Assembly: GCA_026261815.1 (NCBI GenBank)
Contig: JAMPIT010000258.1
Span: forward strand, 18,060,501-18,124,500
Length of the DNA: 64,000 bases
From: Monarcha castaneiventris obscurior
Taxonomy: Eukaryota > Chordata > Aves > Passeriformes > Monarchidae
Reading direction: 5' to 3'
Below, one piece after another: positions 61,563 through 64,000 of the stretch (the first letter of the stretch is position 1; each line of letters opens with the position of its first letter). A program made the translations under genes and the position numbers. The notes beneath the pieces were generated by a model. The model worked only from the letters and a program-made list of their open reading frames with translations, did no database searches and was not told where the DNA came from.

Positions 61563-61632
61563 TGACTCATGAGCTGAACTGTGCAATAATCACAGGTAAT
61601 TATTGCACGCCAGCCAGAAGAAGGATTTGCAT
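61563..61632. promoter_or_regulatory. AP-1 / inverted GTGCAATAAT / octamer motif cluster
   Basis: Within 70 bp lie TGACTCA (61563-61569, AP-1 consensus), the inverted repeat GTGCAATAAT/ATTATTGCAC (61581-61590 and 61599-61608, 8-nt spacer, C/EBP-like arms) and ATTTGCAT (61625-61632, octamer). Regulatory function is inferred from the motifs. Confidence 0.3.
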
Positions 61633-62634
61633 ACACACTGTGCTGGACCACAGGGCCCATTTGGGCTCTGGCATGCTCTGCTCACAGCTCAGAGCAGACA
61701 GGCAGAGAGATGAGGAGCCATTTCCAAACAGAGCCAATATCCTGTTTGTCTCCCTATCCAGCTTCCAGACGTGACGCTGAGCCAAGATGTGCAAGAGTGA
61801 GGAGACAGGGAGCTACTGTCTTCAGAGCAATGAAGGGCAGATGAGTGCCTGTACTCACCCCCCTGAACACGTCTGCACTACAGGAATGTGCTTCTGAATC
61901 TATAGTGAGGAATTCTCTAGTAAGCCAATATATTTCTCACTGAAATGAAAACAATGGAAATCCTGAAAAATAATGAAGCCCTGTTGGACAGGACCTCTCA
62001 GGCAGCACAGGCTGTGGCTTACCAGCTAAGAGGCAAGGTATCACACCTGCCTGGGTCTCCTGTAACAGCAAAATCCCAAGGGATTCCCGTTGTCCCAGGG
62101 GACAGGTTTTGAGGCTGTGTCCTTGCAATAGGAAAATAACCATAGTACCTCCACTCTGGTGCAATTAGGGCCTTTGTGTGGTTTGGCTTTAATGTCACCT
62201 TCCTCTCCCTTGACCTTGCCCAGATACGTGGCTGGGTTGGCGCTGATGGCAGTGAAGGTGTGTGTTGGTGTGTAAAGACAGCACAGACAAGTTCTATCCC
62301 AAAGCAGCTCTCTGAATGCAGAGAAGAGCACAGATTTCCTGTGTGCTTGTGAACAGACTCTTTGAAAGCAGAGCAGACGTGCAAGTTTTGTGGTTGAACA
62401 CCAGGTCAATGTTCTCATGCAGTGGGTAGGGGCTGCTGGAACCTCCTGCCTGCCGTCCCTTGTCCCCCACAGCCCAGCTGCCAAAACCCAGCAGTTACAG
62501 ACAGATCCTGCTATGGATCTTAGGGTGCATCCATCAGTACCTCTAACACCGTTTCTCTCCCCAGCTAGGCTTTAAGATATATGTGCTACAGACATGTCCC
62601 TTTGGAGATAGTTTTGGAGGTAACCAGCCTTTTA
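61633..62634. other. Non-coding sequence, no recognised gene
   Basis: Overlapping short frames on both strands (up to 147 codons at 62041-62484 minus) have no recognisable domains. No repeat was recognised. Confidence 0.5.
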
Positions 62635-62671
62635 TCACGTGACATGCTTAGAAAGAGAAACTTTCTAAGCA
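62635..62671. repeat. E-box next to an 11-bp perfect hairpin
   Basis: TCACGTGAC (62635-62643; CACGTG core at 62636-62641) is followed by TGCTTAGAAAG (62645-62655), a 5-nt loop AGAAA, and the exact complement CTTTCTAAGCA (62661-62671). The stem has no mismatch. Confidence 0.7.
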
Positions 62672-63169
62672 AAAATTAGCATCTGTCTAGACTTATATAT
62701 GAAATGTGCAATATATAAAGCATAAATATATATATATACATGCTCACAATGTATTGCAGACAAGTACATATACAGGACTGTTTGTATGCCTAAGATTTCT
62801 TGCAGCGAAATACCATTTTAGATTAAATAATATGAAGCTGTACTCTTTTGGCTATAATATAGATATTTCCAATCTATTTTTAGCTTTATCAGGTTAATTC
62901 AGCCACTCTTGGGTAGCAGTAATACTTTCTCTTCTTATGATGCTGATTTTATTCTGGTACCCAGAGTCTCTCTGGCAATAGCTCTGCCTCCCATCCCATG
63001 TTTATTGTTGGAAAGCTGGAATACGCTGTGATTGGTATCACAGCAGCCGACTGTGTGCTGTTATTCAAAAGGGACAAAAAGAAATGCTACCTAGTCACGG
63101 GTACTGTGGGGAAATGACCAACGCTAAATGACTCACTTTTAAGACCTCAGATCCGTATTACGGGCAACT
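62672..63169. other. AT-rich flank left of the CpG island
   Basis: A short (AT)n run lies at 62726-62738. No gene is seen; the composition changes sharply to GC-rich at about 63170. Confidence 0.5.
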
Positions 63170-63960
63170 GGGATGAAGCCAGGCATCCAAGAAAGACAAA
63201 TCTCCCCTCTCCCCCCGAGTCCCGGAGCTGCCGTGGCCCGGGGGTCATCGGCGAGGGGCAGCTCGGGCTGCCCTGGGACGCGGCACTCGGGGGCGATGTG
63301 ACACCGCAAGGGAGGCGGGCAACATTTGGGTTACAGCGCAGCACGCCCCTCCCCAGGCTGTCAGGAGAAGGGGTAAGGACCGGAGGAGCTCCTGCTGGGG
63401 GTGCAAGCGGGCTGTGGGGACGCGCCGGGCTGCGGCTTTCATTTCCGAGTCGGTGCCATGTGAGCCGGCGGCAGCGCCGCTCGTCCCGCTGTGGGGTGGG
63501 CCTGCCCCCTTCTGCCCCGACAGCCCCCTGCCTTCCCGGCCCGGCCCGACCCTTCCCTTCTCAGGGACCCTGAGAGCCCGGGCCCTGCCGCAGCCGCCCC
63601 CGGCAGCCGCAGGTGCGGCTGGAAGCAGCAGATCTGGGCCGTGCTTTCTCTCAGGCCTGCCGCTCGCAGACCGCCGCACGCCCTCGGGCGCTCGCTCCGC
63701 CGGCTCCGGAGTCCCCGCTGAACGAGGGGTGAGATAACACCCGATCCGGCACAGACACAGCTCTCTGTTCAAGTGTAAAACAACCTCAGAACAGCCCTGG
63801 GCAGAGAGGGAAGCAGGATTTTAACCTTTATTTGATAGCCCGCGCGGGGAGGTGAGCAGGGGACAGACAGGGACTCCTGCGGTGCTGCGCTGAGCCCGCT
63901 CTGGAGCCCGCTGGCGCGTCCTCAGCCACAAAAGGCCACGAAAAGGGACACAGGTATTGG
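63170..63960. promoter_or_regulatory. CpG island, probable promoter / first exon region
   Basis: About 60 CpG dinucleotides were counted in some 780 bp with high GC, against very few elsewhere in the window. Several donor-like sites on the plus strand (GTAAGG at 63373, GTGAGA at 63729, AG|GTGAGC with GT at 63852) would suit an untranslated first exon running rightwards, but a leftward transcript is not excluded. The overlapping Arg/Ala/Pro-rich frames on both strands (up to 175 codons, 63245-63772 minus) are typical of CpG islands and match no protein I know. Confidence 0.65.
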
Positions 63961-64000
63961 CACCACCATGGGAACAGGGAGAGCAAGGCCAGGCCAGGCT

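Noticed and set aside
62041..62484. 147-codon minus-strand frame
   Set aside because: It overlaps a second minus-strand frame in another phase and has no recognisable family.
8531..63169. Possible DPYD 3' exons on the minus strand, expected beyond PTBP2
   Set aside because: I searched the translated frames for the ferredoxin-like C-terminal cysteine motifs of dihydropyrimidine dehydrogenase and saw none.
63245..63772. 175-codon Arg/Ala/Pro-rich minus-strand frame in the CpG island
   Set aside because: GC-rich islands lack stop codons by composition; frames are open on both strands and match nothing.
1..64000. tRNA, rRNA, snRNA genes and CRISPR arrays
   Set aside because: No internal promoter boxes with a cloverleaf, no U6/U1/7SK landmarks and no regularly spaced repeats were seen.

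Overview
The window looks like nuclear DNA of a bird. It carries the 3' half of a split vertebrate gene with GT-AG introns, a truncated CR1 retroposon of the avian/reptilian type at about 18.9-19.2 kb, long AT-rich non-coding DNA, and one CpG island at the far right end. A degenerate repeat near 47.6-48.1 kb resembles LTRs I associate with passerine birds, but that is a recollection and not a proven match.

Left end (1 to about 8.5 kb). The plus strand carries the last six coding exons of PTBP2 (nPTB/brPTB), the neuronal polypyrimidine-tract-binding splicing regulator. By comparison with the mammalian gene these are exons 9-14. They encode 236 C-terminal residues, covering the alanine-rich linker, RRM3 and RRM4, and end at a TAA at 5015-5017. 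The reading frame is intact across all five internal junctions. The best-supported biology in the window is here. A 34-nt exon (3395-3428) sits behind several hundred bases of pyrimidine-rich intron. Skipping it shifts the frame and puts a TGA 66 nt before the next exon junction, the known layout of the PTBP1-repressed, NMD-coupled PTBP2 switch. The last intron ends in a CAGAAG tandem acceptor that can add or omit one arginine. The intron before the 34-nt exon also contains a perfect 12-bp inverted repeat. A long AT-rich 3' UTR with several AATAAA signals follows.

Middle and right (about 8.5 to 63.2 kb). I recognise no protein-coding gene, tRNA, rRNA or CRISPR array. This fits the gene-poor interval beyond PTBP2, where DPYD lies further away in other vertebrates; no DPYD exon was recognised. 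Open frames here are short, unlike any family I know, and overlap one another on both strands, as expected by chance. What can be supported is one CR1 copy, a possible LTR remnant, small tandem repeats, GC-rich patches, and AT-rich stretches that look like candidate conserved non-coding elements. Three compact inverted-repeat sites stand out at 60.09-60.31, 61.56-61.63 and 62.64-62.67 kb.

Right edge (about 63.17-63.96 kb). A CpG island of about 0.8 kb, in a window otherwise poor in CpG, is the best candidate for a promoter and first exon of a transcript continuing beyond the window.

No convincing new coding system is visible. The items most worth a second look are the splice-control module of PTBP2 with its hairpin, the palindrome cluster near 60.1 kb, the hairpin at 62.6 kb and the terminal CpG island.
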